Assembly (NCBI GenBank): GCA_015069365.1
Contig: SVIT01000001.1
Coordinates: forward strand, 62,001 to 126,000
DNA: 64,000 nt
Direction: 5' to 3'
Source of the DNA: Clostridiales bacterium
GTDB lineage: Bacteria > Bacillota > Clostridia > Christensenellales > Borkfalkiaceae
The translations under genes and the position numbers were made by a program. Shown piece by piece: positions 52,118 through 60,248 of this stretch (position 1 is its first letter; every line of letters starts with the position of its first letter). Under the pieces are notes generated by a model, which made no database searches, was not told the DNA's origin, and worked only from the letters and a program-made list of their open reading frames with translations.

Positions 52118-53374
52118 ATGATAGGTAATTTGTTATCATTTGCGAGTGTGATGAAGAGTATCGGCGGCGTTTTGCTGGCGGTACTGATTTTGCTTGCGAT
52201 GATCACCGTGCACGAGTTTGGACATTACGTAGCAGGTAAAATTCTCAATTTTAAGATCAACGAATTTTCCATCGGGTTCGGTCCTGCAATCTTTAAAAGA
52301 CGTAGTAAAAAAACGGGCGAACTGTTCGCGATCCGTGTGATTCCTTTGGGCGGCTATTGCGCTTTTGACGGTGAGGACGGTCTGGAAGAGGAGCAAAAGA
52401 AAGAAACGGTGCAGTCGCCCCTCTTTGAAGAATTCTCTCCTCAATCCCTCGAAAAAGAGGAAAATGACGGGGGCAGGTACGAGACGAAAGAGGAAAACAG
52501 CAAGGATAGATGCGAGGTAAAAAAAGAAAACGAGTATCCCGAACCGAAAGGGGAACAATTCACCGACCAAGCGCCTTGGAAGAGGATTATCGTCTTAATC
52601 GCAGGCGCGACCATGAATTATATTCTTGCGCTTTTTTTGATTATCCTGATGTTTGCCTGCGTGGGAAGACCGATGTATAAGGTGGTGGAAAAGATGCCCC
52701 TTGGTACGGAAGAAACGGCGATATTGCAGGAGATGGACGAGGGGTTGCTCGTCGGTGACGTCATCAAAAAAGTCGACGGAAAAAACGTCTACATGATCAC
52801 CGATTATATGGACATTTTAAACGGAAGAAAGCAGGGTGACGTGGTGCCTGTACTCGTTCTTCGTGGCGGGGAAGAGATTACGGTAGATATGATTTTGCGC
52901 GTGGACGCGAATATCGTCAATATGTCGGATACGAATACGCTGCTCACCGCGATGGGGGTTAATTCCATGTACGCCGTGACGGAGAGAGAGGGATTTTTCC
53001 CCACAATCGGACATTCATTGGCGTATTCGGTTAAGATCGGCGGTACGGTACTGCGCTCTTTGGGAGAATTGTTGACGGGGAAACTCGGGCTGGATTCGAT
53101 GGGCGGACCGATCACCACGATACAAGTCACTTCGCAGGCGGCGTCCAGCGGATTGATGTCTTTCCTCAATATTGCGGCGTTTATCGGGGTCAACCTTGCC
53201 GTGTTTAATCTGTTGCCGATCCCTGCGCTCGACGGTTGTAAGGTCATTTTCTGTATCATAGAATGGATCCGCAAAAAGCCCGTCAACCGCAACGTGGAAG
53301 CAATGATACACTTTATTGGAATCATTTTCCTCTTTGGGTTTGCAATCTTGGTAGATTTGCTACAATTATTTTAG
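52118..53374 (+). CDS. rseP: Site-2 intramembrane protease RseP/RasP
   Basis: A 418-residue membrane protease: HEFGH in the first membrane segment, a central PDZ-like domain (LVGDVIKKVDGKNV), and the NLLPIPALDGCKV motif near the C-terminus. It carries an unusual charged linker after the first segment (about residues 90-150, rich in Glu/Lys). That linker contains a copy of the dispersed GGGGGCAGGTA motif (52469-52488, encoding GGRYETK). It likely cleaves anti-sigma factors or signal-peptide remnants. Confidence 0.95.
   Translation: MIGNLLSFASVMKSIGGVLLAVLILLAMITVHEFGHYVAGKILNFKINEFSIGFGPAIFKRRSKKTGELFAIRVIPLGGYCAFDGEDGLEEEQKKETVQSPLFEEFSPQSLEKEENDGGRYETKEENSKDRCEVKKENEYPEPKGEQFTDQAPWKRIIVLIAGATMNYILALFLIILMFACVGRPMYKVVEKMPLGTEETAILQEMDEGLLVGDVIKKVDGKNVYMITDYMDILNGRKQGDVVPVLVLRGGEEITVDMILRVDANIVNMSDTNTLLTAMGVNSMYAVTEREGFFPTIGHSLAYSVKIGGTVLRSLGELLTGKLGLDSMGGPITTIQVTSQAASSGLMSFLNIAAFIGVNLAVFNLLPIPALDGCKVIFCIIEWIRKKPVNRNVEAMIHFIGIIFLFGFAILVDLLQLF
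52469..52488 (+). repeat. Dispersed motif inside rseP linker
   Basis: GGGGGCAGGTACGAGACGAA lies within the coding linker of rseP and is similar to copies at 49432 and 56003. Confidence 0.5.
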
Positions 53375-53385
53375 AAAAAATGTCG

Positions 53386-53432
53386 AGTGTCAAGTAAAAA
53401 TGCTTGACACTTATTTTTTAATCGTATATAAT
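53386..53432 (+). promoter_or_regulatory. Terminator-like hairpin overlapping the ylxM-ffh promoter
   Basis: Stem AGTGTCAAG / CTTGACACT (53386-53394 with 53403-53411), followed by TATTTTTTAA. The descending arm holds TTGACA (53404-53409), which is 17 bp from TATAAT (53427-53432). One sequence thus ends rseP transcription and starts ylxM. Confidence 0.82.
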
Positions 53433-53463
53433 AGACTACGGAAATTAGGTAGGAGGAAGAAAA

Positions 53464-53877
53464 ATGAAAGACGATTTGCATTTTCTTCGCCTCTGGGATC
53501 TGTATTCGCCGCTGTTGACGGCAACGCAGAAAGAGGTCACCGACCTGTATTTCAATTACGACCTTTCGCTCGGCGAAATCGCGGAACAGAAAGGGGTATC
53601 CCGTCAAAGCATTTCCGACTGCTTGCAAAAATGCAGAAAACAGCTGGAAAAATATGAAGAAAAGCTCTGCTTTTTAAAGGCTTTAGACGAACTGTCTTTA
53701 GAATATTCCGCATATATGACGGAGACGTCGCGGTTTATCGAAAGAGAAAAAGAGAATTTTCCCATGCTGGCAGAGTTGAAAGAAAAGCTGGACGGCGTGC
53801 ATAGAAGATTCGGCGCGGAAACGGAAAAGACGGACGGCGGCGAGATTGTCGGACGAGTATTCCGCGAAGAGGAATAA
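53464..53877 (+). CDS. ylxM: YlxM-family SRP-associated DNA-binding-like protein
   Basis: A 137-residue protein with a sigma-70 region-4-like helix-turn-helix (LTATQKEVTDLYF, then LSLGEIAEQKGVSRQSISDCL). YlxM lies next to ffh in many Bacillota and modulates the SRP GTPases. GGAGG precedes the ATG. It ends 10 bp before ffh. Confidence 0.92.
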   Translation: MKDDLHFLRLWDLYSPLLTATQKEVTDLYFNYDLSLGEIAEQKGVSRQSISDCLQKCRKQLEKYEEKLCFLKALDELSLEYSAYMTETSRFIEREKENFPMLAELKEKLDGVHRRFGAETEKTDGGEIVGRVFREEE

Positions 53878-53887
53878 GGAGAGTTAA

Positions 53888-55207
53888 ATGGCTTTATTCG
53901 GTTCATTATCGGAAAGATTAAATCATATATTTTTCAAATTGACGAAAAGGGGTAAGCTGACGGAGTTAGAAATCCGCACGGCGATGCGCGAAGTGCGCGT
54001 AGCGCTTCTAGAGGCGGACGTCAACCTCAAGGTTGCAAAACAGTTTATCGCAGACGTTTCGGAAAAGGCGGTCGGGCAGGAAATCTTGTCCTCGCTCAAT
54101 CCCGCGCAGCAGGTAATCAAGATCGTCAATGAAGAATTGATCGCGCTCATGGGTGCGAAGAATGCGAAATTAGAGGTTTCGCCCAAGCTCCCGACCGTGA
54201 TTATGATGTGCGGTTTGCAGGGTGCAGGTAAGACCACTCTTTGCGGAAAGCTTGCAATGCTGTTGAAAAAGCAGGGCAAACGTCCGTTGCTTGTGGCGGG
54301 GGATATTTATCGTCCCGCAGCGATTACGCAGTTGCAGGTCGTTGGTAAAAACGCGCAGGTCGAGGTCTTTGAAAAGGGTACGCAGAGCCCTGTAAAGACC
54401 GCTCGTCAGGCGATTGAATATGCAAGATCTATGAACTACGATACCGTCATTTTGGATACGGCAGGCCGTTTGCAGATTGACGATACCTTGATGCAGGAGT
54501 TGGAAAACATCAAGAAAGAGGTAGAGGTGACGGAAACGTTGCTCGTCGTCGACGCGATGACTGGTCAAGAGGCGGTGAACGTTGCAGAGACGTTCAATGC
54601 GCGTCTGGACGTTACGGGGGTTATCCTCACGAAACTGGATGGCGATACGCGCGGCGGTGCATGTCTTTCGATTAAAGCCGTTACGGGCAAGCCGATTAAG
54701 TTCATCGGCGTGGGAGAGAAAATGGGCGATCTCGAGCCGTTCTATCCCGACCGTATGGCGTCGAGAATCCTCGGTATGGGGGACGTTTTGTCCTTGATTG
54801 AAAAGGCGCAACAGGCGATTACGGAAGAGGACGCGAAGAAAATGCAGCAAAAAATGCTGGCAAACACGTTCACCCTCACCGATTACCTGGAACAGTTTTC
54901 GATGATGAAGAAGATGGGCGGTGCCTCTGCGATGCTTTCTATGTTGCCCGGCGCAGGGAAACTGAAGGTAAACGAAGGGGATATCGACGAAAAGAAAATA
55001 GAGCGTACAAAGGCGATCATTCTTTCGATGACCAAGCAAGAACGCGACAATCCCTCAATCATTGACAGCAAGAGAAAACGCCGTATTGCAGCGGGATCGG
55101 GTACGACGGTACAAGAAATCAATCAACTGTTAAAACAGTTTGATCAAACGAAAATGCTGATGAAACAGCTGAAGGGCGGAAAGGGTAAGTTCCGTATGCC
55201 TTTCTAA
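53888..55207 (+). CDS. ffh: Signal recognition particle protein Ffh
   Basis: A 439-residue SRP54 GTPase: GLQGAGKTTLCGKLA (G1), DTAGRLQIDD (G3), TKLDGDTRGGACLS (G4), then a methionine-rich M domain (GDIDEKKIERTKAIILSM, RRIAAGSG). It targets membrane proteins to the translocon. It is co-transcribed with ylxM. Confidence 0.98.
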   Translation: MALFGSLSERLNHIFFKLTKRGKLTELEIRTAMREVRVALLEADVNLKVAKQFIADVSEKAVGQEILSSLNPAQQVIKIVNEELIALMGAKNAKLEVSPKLPTVIMMCGLQGAGKTTLCGKLAMLLKKQGKRPLLVAGDIYRPAAITQLQVVGKNAQVEVFEKGTQSPVKTARQAIEYARSMNYDTVILDTAGRLQIDDTLMQELENIKKEVEVTETLLVVDAMTGQEAVNVAETFNARLDVTGVILTKLDGDTRGGACLSIKAVTGKPIKFIGVGEKMGDLEPFYPDRMASRILGMGDVLSLIEKAQQAITEEDAKKMQQKMLANTFTLTDYLEQFSMMKKMGGASAMLSMLPGAGKLKVNEGDIDEKKIERTKAIILSMTKQERDNPSIIDSKRKRRIAAGSGTTVQEINQLLKQFDQTKMLMKQLKGGKGKFRMPF

Positions 55208-55279
55208 CAAACGAAAAACAACGGTGTAAGCCGTAAAAAAATAAGAAAAAATTTTTAAGATACTTTGGAGGTATTTATT

Positions 55280-55570
55280 ATGGTTAAAATGAGACTTTTC
55301 AGAATGGGCGACAAGAAGAACCCTATCTACCGTGTTGTAGTTGTTGACAGCAGAAAGGCTGCTACCGGCGAATACATTGACTGCGTTGGTCACTACAGAC
55401 CTACCTGCGATCCCGTTGAATTGACGATCGACGTAGAAAAGGCAAAGGGTTGGCTCGCAAAAGGCGTTCAGCCCACCGAAACGGTAAAGAGCCTTCTCGT
55501 TAAGACTGGCGCAATGGAAAAGAGCACGAAGCTCAGCGCTTCCAAGACCAAGACGAAGAAATCCAAATAA
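55280..55570 (+). CDS. rpsP: Ribosomal protein bS16
   Basis: A 96-residue protein starting at ATG 55280 (MVKMRLFRMGDKKNP) behind TTGGAGG, with a Lys-rich tail. It is of normal length. A longer in-frame start at 55265 has no separate ribosome binding site. Confidence 0.97.
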   Translation: MVKMRLFRMGDKKNPIYRVVVVDSRKAATGEYIDCVGHYRPTCDPVELTIDVEKAKGWLAKGVQPTETVKSLLVKTGAMEKSTKLSASKTKTKKSK

Positions 55571-55590
55571 GCTTAAAGGGCGGTAAAAAT

Positions 55591-55638
55591 GCGTGTTTCG
55601 ATAGAAACGCGCGGTTTTTGCTAAGCCGAAACGGCTTA
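55591..55638 (+). terminator. Two hairpins between rpsP and khpA
   Basis: GCGTGTTTC-GATA-GAAACGCGC followed by GGTTTTTG, then TAAGCCG-AAA-CGGCTTA followed by TTCTTTC. Each is a weak terminator; together they may trim downstream expression. Confidence 0.55.
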
Positions 55639-55669
55639 TTCTTTCAATTCAAAAAGGAGGCATAGATAT

Positions 55670-55933
55670 ATGCTGGATTTAATCAAGTACATTGTTGGAC
55701 AGTTTGCGGAAGACAAGGAAAACGTAGAATATATCGTGAATGAAAAAGATCACGTGATCGAGGTTTCCGTTGTGCTTTCCCCCTCTGACATGGGAAAGGT
55801 AATCGGCAAACAAGGTAAGATCGCGAAAGCAATGCGTACGATCGTGCGCGCGGCTACTCCTGCGAGCAGCAAAAAATACGTGATCGAGATCTGTGAACGC
55901 GGCGGCGAAACGAAAGACGTCGATGCAGAATAA
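55670..55933 (+). CDS. khpA: KH-domain RNA-binding protein KhpA
   Basis: An 87-residue single type II KH domain: SPSDMGKVIGKQGKIAKAMRTIV carries the GxxG loop GKQG. It lies between rpsP and rimM as in many Bacillota. KhpA pairs with KhpB to bind small RNAs and mRNAs. AAAGGAGG precedes the ATG. Confidence 0.93.
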   Translation: MLDLIKYIVGQFAEDKENVEYIVNEKDHVIEVSVVLSPSDMGKVIGKQGKIAKAMRTIVRAATPASSKKYVIEICERGGETKDVDAE

Positions 55934-55962
55934 GGCGCAGGCCTTTTGAGGAAAACGTAGCG

Positions 55963-55993
55963 AAAAAGGCTTTTGACTAAAAGCCTTTTTTTC
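55963..55993 (+). terminator. Intrinsic terminator after khpA
   Basis: A 12-bp stem AAAAAGGCTTTT / AAAAGCCTTTTT with loop GACT and a T-run. Confidence 0.9.
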
Positions 55994-56002
55994 GCTTAAG
56001 AC

Positions 56003-56022
56003 GGGGGCAGGTATTTGATGAA
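56003..56022 (+). repeat. Dispersed motif before rimM
   Basis: GGGGGCAGGTATTTGATGAA is identical for all 20 bases to the reverse complement of 61018-61037, inside mutY. Confidence 0.6.
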
Positions 56023-56044
56023 TGCCCAAAGTAAGGAGAAAATC

Positions 56045-56545
56045 ATGGATCGTCTTTTGATCGGAGAAGTGTTAAAACCGCAGGGTATCCGCGGGGAATT
56101 GAAGGTAAAGACGTTTACCGATTATCCCGAGGACGTAAAGGAATTCGGTACGGTGTATATCGATGATAAGCCGTACAAAATCCTTTCTTTCCGCGTAGGT
56201 CCTGACGGAGCGGCGTATATGGGACTGAGAGGGATCCCCGATAGAAACGCGGCGGAATTGTTCCGCGGTAAAAAACTGGAAGGGAATAGAGAAGACGCCC
56301 CCCCGTTGGAGGAGGGACGTCATTATATCGTAGATATTTTAGGGCTTGCGTGTGAAACGGAAGAGGGGGAATTCCTCGGTACCGTCAAACATATCGTAAA
56401 CCTTTCCTCGGACGTATATACTCTGGAAAAAGATGGGAAAGATATCCTTTTCCCTTCCGTCAACAACGTCATCGTCAAAGTGGATATTGAAAACGGAAAA
56501 ATTATCGTCAACAAGGAAAAATTCGACCAGATCGCCGTATATTAA
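56045..56545 (+). CDS. rimM: Ribosome maturation factor RimM
   Basis: A 166-residue protein from ATG 56045 (MDRLLIGEVLKPQGIRGELK) behind AAGGAGA, with a PRC-barrel second half (HYIVDILGLACETEEGEFLG). It assists 30S assembly. The usual next gene, trmD, is absent here: the stop overlaps by three bases the stop of the convergent thiT gene. Confidence 0.95.
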   Translation: MDRLLIGEVLKPQGIRGELKVKTFTDYPEDVKEFGTVYIDDKPYKILSFRVGPDGAAYMGLRGIPDRNAAELFRGKKLEGNREDAPPLEEGRHYIVDILGLACETEEGEFLGTVKHIVNLSSDVYTLEKDGKDILFPSVNNVIVKVDIENGKIIVNKEKFDQIAVY

Positions 56546-57663
56546 ACGTGCGCCTTTTTCTCTGTAAGGAGAATGGGGAATTTGCGGATTTCTTTTACAA
56601 ACGCTTTCGAGCTGAAAAGCGCGATTCCAACGGCGACGGCGATTGCAAGATCGGGCAGGACGTAACCTGCTTGATAGAGAAAACTGTACAAAAGTACGGG
56701 CGTTCCCTCGGGGGCAAATACACCGAATGCGAATGCACCCGATAAAAAGTGCATAGCAAACCTGCCAAGACCGCTTAAAATTCCACCAAGGGCAAATTGC
56801 AACTGAGGATATTTTTTAAGGGGCTTCAAATGTGCGAAAATTCCCGCAAGCCCGATCCAGGCGAATGCCACGGGATAGTCCAAAAGGAACTGGGCAGGGT
56901 GTAATACGCTGGGGTCTTGGAAAGCCTGCAATAAGCCGTAGACAAATCCTGCAAAGACGCCTTTTTTCACTCCAAACATACACGCGTATAACATGAGGGG
57001 TAATAGGGAGGCAGGCGTGATCGAACCACCTTGGGGCAAGCGTACGATACGCATGAAAGAAAGAGCAAAGCTCATGGCGATACAGATCGCCGCATAGGTG
57101 ACGGATTTAGAATCGAACCCGTTGCGCTCCTTTCTTCCAAAGAACCAAGCGAGCGTGATTAAAACGGCGACGGAAAGGACGCTTGAAACGTACAAAGCAA
57201 CCGATTGTACGTCCTCGTTTTTCAGCCAATTGTTTTCCGCGGCTTTGCCCGAGGAGAAATGTATACCCATGCAGATAAGGGTGGCGATAAACGCGGTGGC
57301 AATAAGAGCCGCCCCTATAATCACAATTGTTTTTTTGCGGGTGAAACATAATACTGTTAAAACACTTGCGATCGAGATGAGCAAGGCGAGCAAAGGAATA
57401 AATAATATTGTTTCAATCCCGTCTTCGTGAAAAGAGAGGGTTAAAAAGAGTATACCGAGCGCGCATGCGTATGCCGTGACAATCGGGAAAGAAATGGACA
57501 AAAACCGTTTTCTTTTATCTGTCTTGAGTACAGAGAGGCATACCAGGTATGCGACGACGGCGGTTAGCGTCACCCAGATGGCGACGGAACGGACAGCGTT
57601 AAGGGGGGTATCGAACAGAATGGGATACCACGTTACGCTATCCAAAAGGGAATAGAGAAACAT
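56542..57663 (-). CDS. thiT: ThiT-type ECF thiamine transporter S component with N-terminal membrane extension
   Basis: The start is ATG 57663, just downstream of AAAGGAGG. The protein is about 373 residues, longer than the usual ThiT of about 180. The C-terminal half is ThiT-like: RLPQGGSITPASLLPLMLYA, then LLQAFQDPSVLHPAQFLLDYPVAF, ending with a last helix. The N-terminal half adds about five hydrophobic segments with no recognised family. A TPP riboswitch and terminator lie directly upstream, which supports thiamine as the ligand. Energy-coupling subunits are not encoded nearby, as is common. Confidence 0.9.
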   Translation of the reverse strand: MFLYSLLDSVTWYPILFDTPLNAVRSVAIWVTLTAVVAYLVCLSVLKTDKRKRFLSISFPIVTAYACALGILFLTLSFHEDGIETILFIPLLALLISIASVLTVLCFTRKKTIVIIGAALIATAFIATLICMGIHFSSGKAAENNWLKNEDVQSVALYVSSVLSVAVLITLAWFFGRKERNGFDSKSVTYAAICIAMSFALSFMRIVRLPQGGSITPASLLPLMLYACMFGVKKGVFAGFVYGLLQAFQDPSVLHPAQFLLDYPVAFAWIGLAGIFAHLKPLKKYPQLQFALGGILSGLGRFAMHFLSGAFAFGVFAPEGTPVLLYSFLYQAGYVLPDLAIAVAVGIALFSSKAFVKEIRKFPILLTEKKAHV

Positions 57664-57690
57664 AAAACCTCCTTTTTGTACCGCCGTAAA

Positions 57691-57724
57691 TAAAAACACC
57701 CAAATACTGCATAGTACGTGGGTG
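57691..57724 (-). terminator. Riboswitch-linked terminator before thiT
   Basis: On the reverse strand CACCCA-CGTACT-ATGC-AGTATT-TGGGTG is followed by TTTTTATTT, just before the thiT ribosome binding site. Confidence 0.9.
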
Positions 57725-57778
57725 CGTGTTTCTTTCGTAAAGCGTAAAATAATACGCGAAAAAAAGTAACGGAATTCG

Positions 57779-57853
57779 ATCTCTCGCTCAGGGATTACCC
57801 TGCCGATTCAAATGGTATAATCTCAGCCTGCAGTAGCAGGCACCCACGACGAT
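57779..57853 (-). promoter_or_regulatory. TPP riboswitch controlling thiT
   Basis: The reverse-strand RNA reads GGGTGCCTGC ... GGCTGAGATTATACC ... TTGAATCGGCAGGGTAATC, then CCTGAGCGAGAGAT. CUGAGA (57821-57826) and the second conserved internal loop are in place, with P1 closed by ATC/GAT and TCG/CGA pairs. With TPP bound, the terminator at 57691-57724 should form and shut off thiT. Confidence 0.95.
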
Positions 57854-57874
57854 ACGTTATGAACTTGTATTTAC

Positions 57875-57903
57875 ATTATATTGAAAAAATTTCCGTTTGT
57901 CAA
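57875..57903 (-). promoter_or_regulatory. Consensus promoter of thiT riboswitch transcript
   Basis: Reverse strand TTGACA (57898-57903), 17 bp, TATAAT (57875-57880). Confidence 0.92.
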
Positions 57904-57943
57904 CAGTCAAACGGATAAAAATAAGAAAAAAGAGGAAAAAAAT

Positions 57944-58531
57944 ATGCGTTACGATTTCTATGCCTATATGGACAGAATGAAATATATCAAGCGTTGGCAG
58001 TTGATGCGTTCGGTGCGCGAAGAGAACGTAATGGAGCATTCTCAGTGTGTAGCGATCATCGCGCATGCCTTGGCGAGCATTCACAACGAGGTATTCGGCG
58101 GTAAAGCGGACGTATTGAAGACAGTGCTGTACGCGATCTATCACGAGACCAGCGAAGTGCTGACTGGGGATCTTCCCACGCCCATCAAATATTATAACCG
58201 CAACATTCACGGCGCATATAAAGAGTTGGAAAAGACGGCTTGCGAAAGAATCGTCAGCACGTTGCCTGAAGAGTTGCAGGGCTCGGTTTCCCCGTATATT
58301 CTTGCCGACGAAGAGAGTGTGGAATACCGTCTTGTGAAAGCGGCGGACAGAATGGCGGCATATATCAAGTGTTTGGAAGAGCTGCGTTCGGGCAACAAAG
58401 AATTTTCCAAGGCAAAGAAGAGTATTGAAAAGGATTTACTCGGCAGAAAAATCCCCGAAGTAGATTATTTCTTCGAGAAATTTATCCCTTCGTTTTCTTT
58501 GAATTTGGATGAATTAGAAGTGTTTGAATAA
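57944..58531 (+). CDS. yfbR: YfbR-like 5'-deoxynucleotidase
   Basis: A 195-residue HD-domain protein starting at ATG 57944. An upstream in-frame start lies inside the divergent thiT promoter and is rejected. Motifs: LMRSVREENVMEHSQCVAII (histidine of the HD site), IYHETSEVLTGDLPTPIKY, and the aspartate of KAADRMAAYIK. YfbR removes phosphate from deoxynucleoside 5'-monophosphates. Confidence 0.92.
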   Translation: MRYDFYAYMDRMKYIKRWQLMRSVREENVMEHSQCVAIIAHALASIHNEVFGGKADVLKTVLYAIYHETSEVLTGDLPTPIKYYNRNIHGAYKELEKTACERIVSTLPEELQGSVSPYILADEESVEYRLVKAADRMAAYIKCLEELRSGNKEFSKAKKSIEKDLLGRKIPEVDYFFEKFIPSFSLNLDELEVFE

Positions 58532-58634
58532 TTATCGGTAATTATCACATAATTTTCAAAAACCCTTAAAAGGATAAACAAAAAAGAAGAATATAATAAT
58601 CTTGACAATGATTATTTGTTGACAAGGAGTTAAC

Positions 58635-60032
58635 ATGAAAAGAATTTGGAAGAGCATTATGGCAGTGCTGAGCGTAGCGATTCTTGGGGGCTCCCTTGCT
58701 TCGTGCGCTGAGAGTGCGTATGATATAGCAGTTAGAAACGGCTTTGTCGGTACGGAAAAAGAATGGATTCAAAGTCTTCGCGGCGCAGACGGTGAAGATG
58801 CGAGCGACGTTACCGCGCAGGATTTGTATCAAGCGGCAGTGGAAGATGGTTTTTCTGGTACGTACCTCGATTTCTGTCGAGAAGTATTAAAATTTGAAGT
58901 CCAAGAGGACAACGATGTGGATTTGATCGCGAAGAACATGACCTCGGTCGTTAGCATTTACTGCGGTTTCTCCCGTACGATCGTGGGGGGCGGCTGGTGG
59001 CAGCCCACGCAGACGGAATATTACAGTTCGGCTGGTAGCGGCGTTGTGCTCAATATTGACAAGGAAACGGGGAATGCGCTTGTTGTGACCAACTATCACG
59101 TAGTCTACGACGCAGGAACCAGCACTGCAGCCGCAGGTGATATTTCCAAGAATATTTATCTGTATCCTTACGGCAGCCTTAACGGCTTTTCCGCAGAGGA
59201 CGGAGATACGCTGGGGACGGGTATTCAGGCAACGTTTATCGGTGGATCGATGGATTACGATATTGCGCTGTTGGAAGTACGCGGTAACGATATCTTAAAA
59301 GAGAGCATTTTGACGGCGGCGGAGATGGGGGATTCCAACGAGATTGTCGTAGGGGAAAAGGTCTTTGCGATCGGTAACCCCGACGGGGCTGGGATTTCCG
59401 TGACGGAAGGTATGATCTCCGTCACTTCCGAATATATCGCAATGTCGGCGTTGGACGGCCGTGACGAAAACGGGGATAGATACGTGGATGAAGTGCCTTT
59501 CCGTGTTATGCGTACGGACGCAGCGATTAACGGCGGGAACTCGGGCGGCGGCTTATTTGATAAAAGTGGAAAACTGGTCGGTATCGTCAATGCAAAGAGT
59601 ATCGGTTCGGAAACGGATAACATGGGGTACTCTCTCCCGATCACGCAGGTGAAATACGTTTGCGACAACATTCTTGCAAACGGCGGGAAAGTGAAAGTGG
59701 CGACCCTCGGCGTTATGGTTTCCATCACCGAATCCAAGGCATATTATAATGAACAAGGCACTCTTTCGATATTCGAAAAGTTTGAGATTGCGACTGCGGC
59801 AACGACAGGTGCGTCCTCGTACGGAAAACTTACTGCGGGGGATCAGTTCAAAGAAATGCAGATCAACAACGGCGAATGGCACGTGTTTACCCGCCGTTAT
59901 GAGTTGAATGATTTGCTCATTTCCGTCAAGAAAGGGGACACGGTACGCTTTAAGGTTGTGAACTCTAACGGAAACGAGGAAACGGTAGAGATCGTCTTTG
60001 ATAACGACGCATACTTTACCTTATACAAGTAA
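58635..60032 (+). CDS. Trypsin-like (HtrA-type) serine protease lipoprotein
   Basis: A 465-residue lipoprotein (lipobox LASC). Two short motifs of the kind seen in gut Clostridia surface proteins come first: NGFVGTEKEWIQSLRG and DGFSGTYLDFCREVL. The protease domain has the triad His in VVTNYHVV (about 155), Asp in DYDIALL (about 209) and Ser in GGNSGGGLF (about 302). A PDZ-like C-terminal domain follows. It is likely a cell-surface quality-control or processing protease. GGAG precedes the ATG; a TATAAT lies at 58592 but the -35 is poor. Confidence 0.93.
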   Translation: MKRIWKSIMAVLSVAILGGSLASCAESAYDIAVRNGFVGTEKEWIQSLRGADGEDASDVTAQDLYQAAVEDGFSGTYLDFCREVLKFEVQEDNDVDLIAKNMTSVVSIYCGFSRTIVGGGWWQPTQTEYYSSAGSGVVLNIDKETGNALVVTNYHVVYDAGTSTAAAGDISKNIYLYPYGSLNGFSAEDGDTLGTGIQATFIGGSMDYDIALLEVRGNDILKESILTAAEMGDSNEIVVGEKVFAIGNPDGAGISVTEGMISVTSEYIAMSALDGRDENGDRYVDEVPFRVMRTDAAINGGNSGGGLFDKSGKLVGIVNAKSIGSETDNMGYSLPITQVKYVCDNILANGGKVKVATLGVMVSITESKAYYNEQGTLSIFEKFEIATAATTGASSYGKLTAGDQFKEMQINNGEWHVFTRRYELNDLLISVKKGDTVRFKVVNSNGNEETVEIVFDNDAYFTLYK

Positions 60033-60175
60033 GAAAAAACAAGAGATGTCTTTCGAGGAAGAATAAATAGGATTACACAAACTTCTCTTTTAGTTTTTTT
60101 GTGGGAACGCGTCCGTTTCGGGCGCGTTTCTTCCATATATCGGGATATATCGCGGGAGCGTTTTCTTCAGGATAC

Positions 60176-60204
60176 TTGACAATCAGCGCGGATTATAGTA
60201 TAAT
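60176..60204 (+). promoter_or_regulatory. Promoter of FtsK-like/mutY unit
   Basis: TTGACA (60176-60181), 17 bp, TATAAT (60199-60204), both perfect. A GC-rich hairpin lies just upstream (AACGCGTCC / GGGCGCGTT). Confidence 0.92.
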
Positions 60205-60248
60205 AAAAAAGTTAAGGCGAGTTGAACAAAGCAACAAGGAGGCAGAAT

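Noticed and set aside
57881-57943. Longer N-terminus of the YfbR-like protein
   Set aside because: It would lie over the consensus reverse promoter of thiT and lacks the motif-containing start; ATG 57944 has the expected length.
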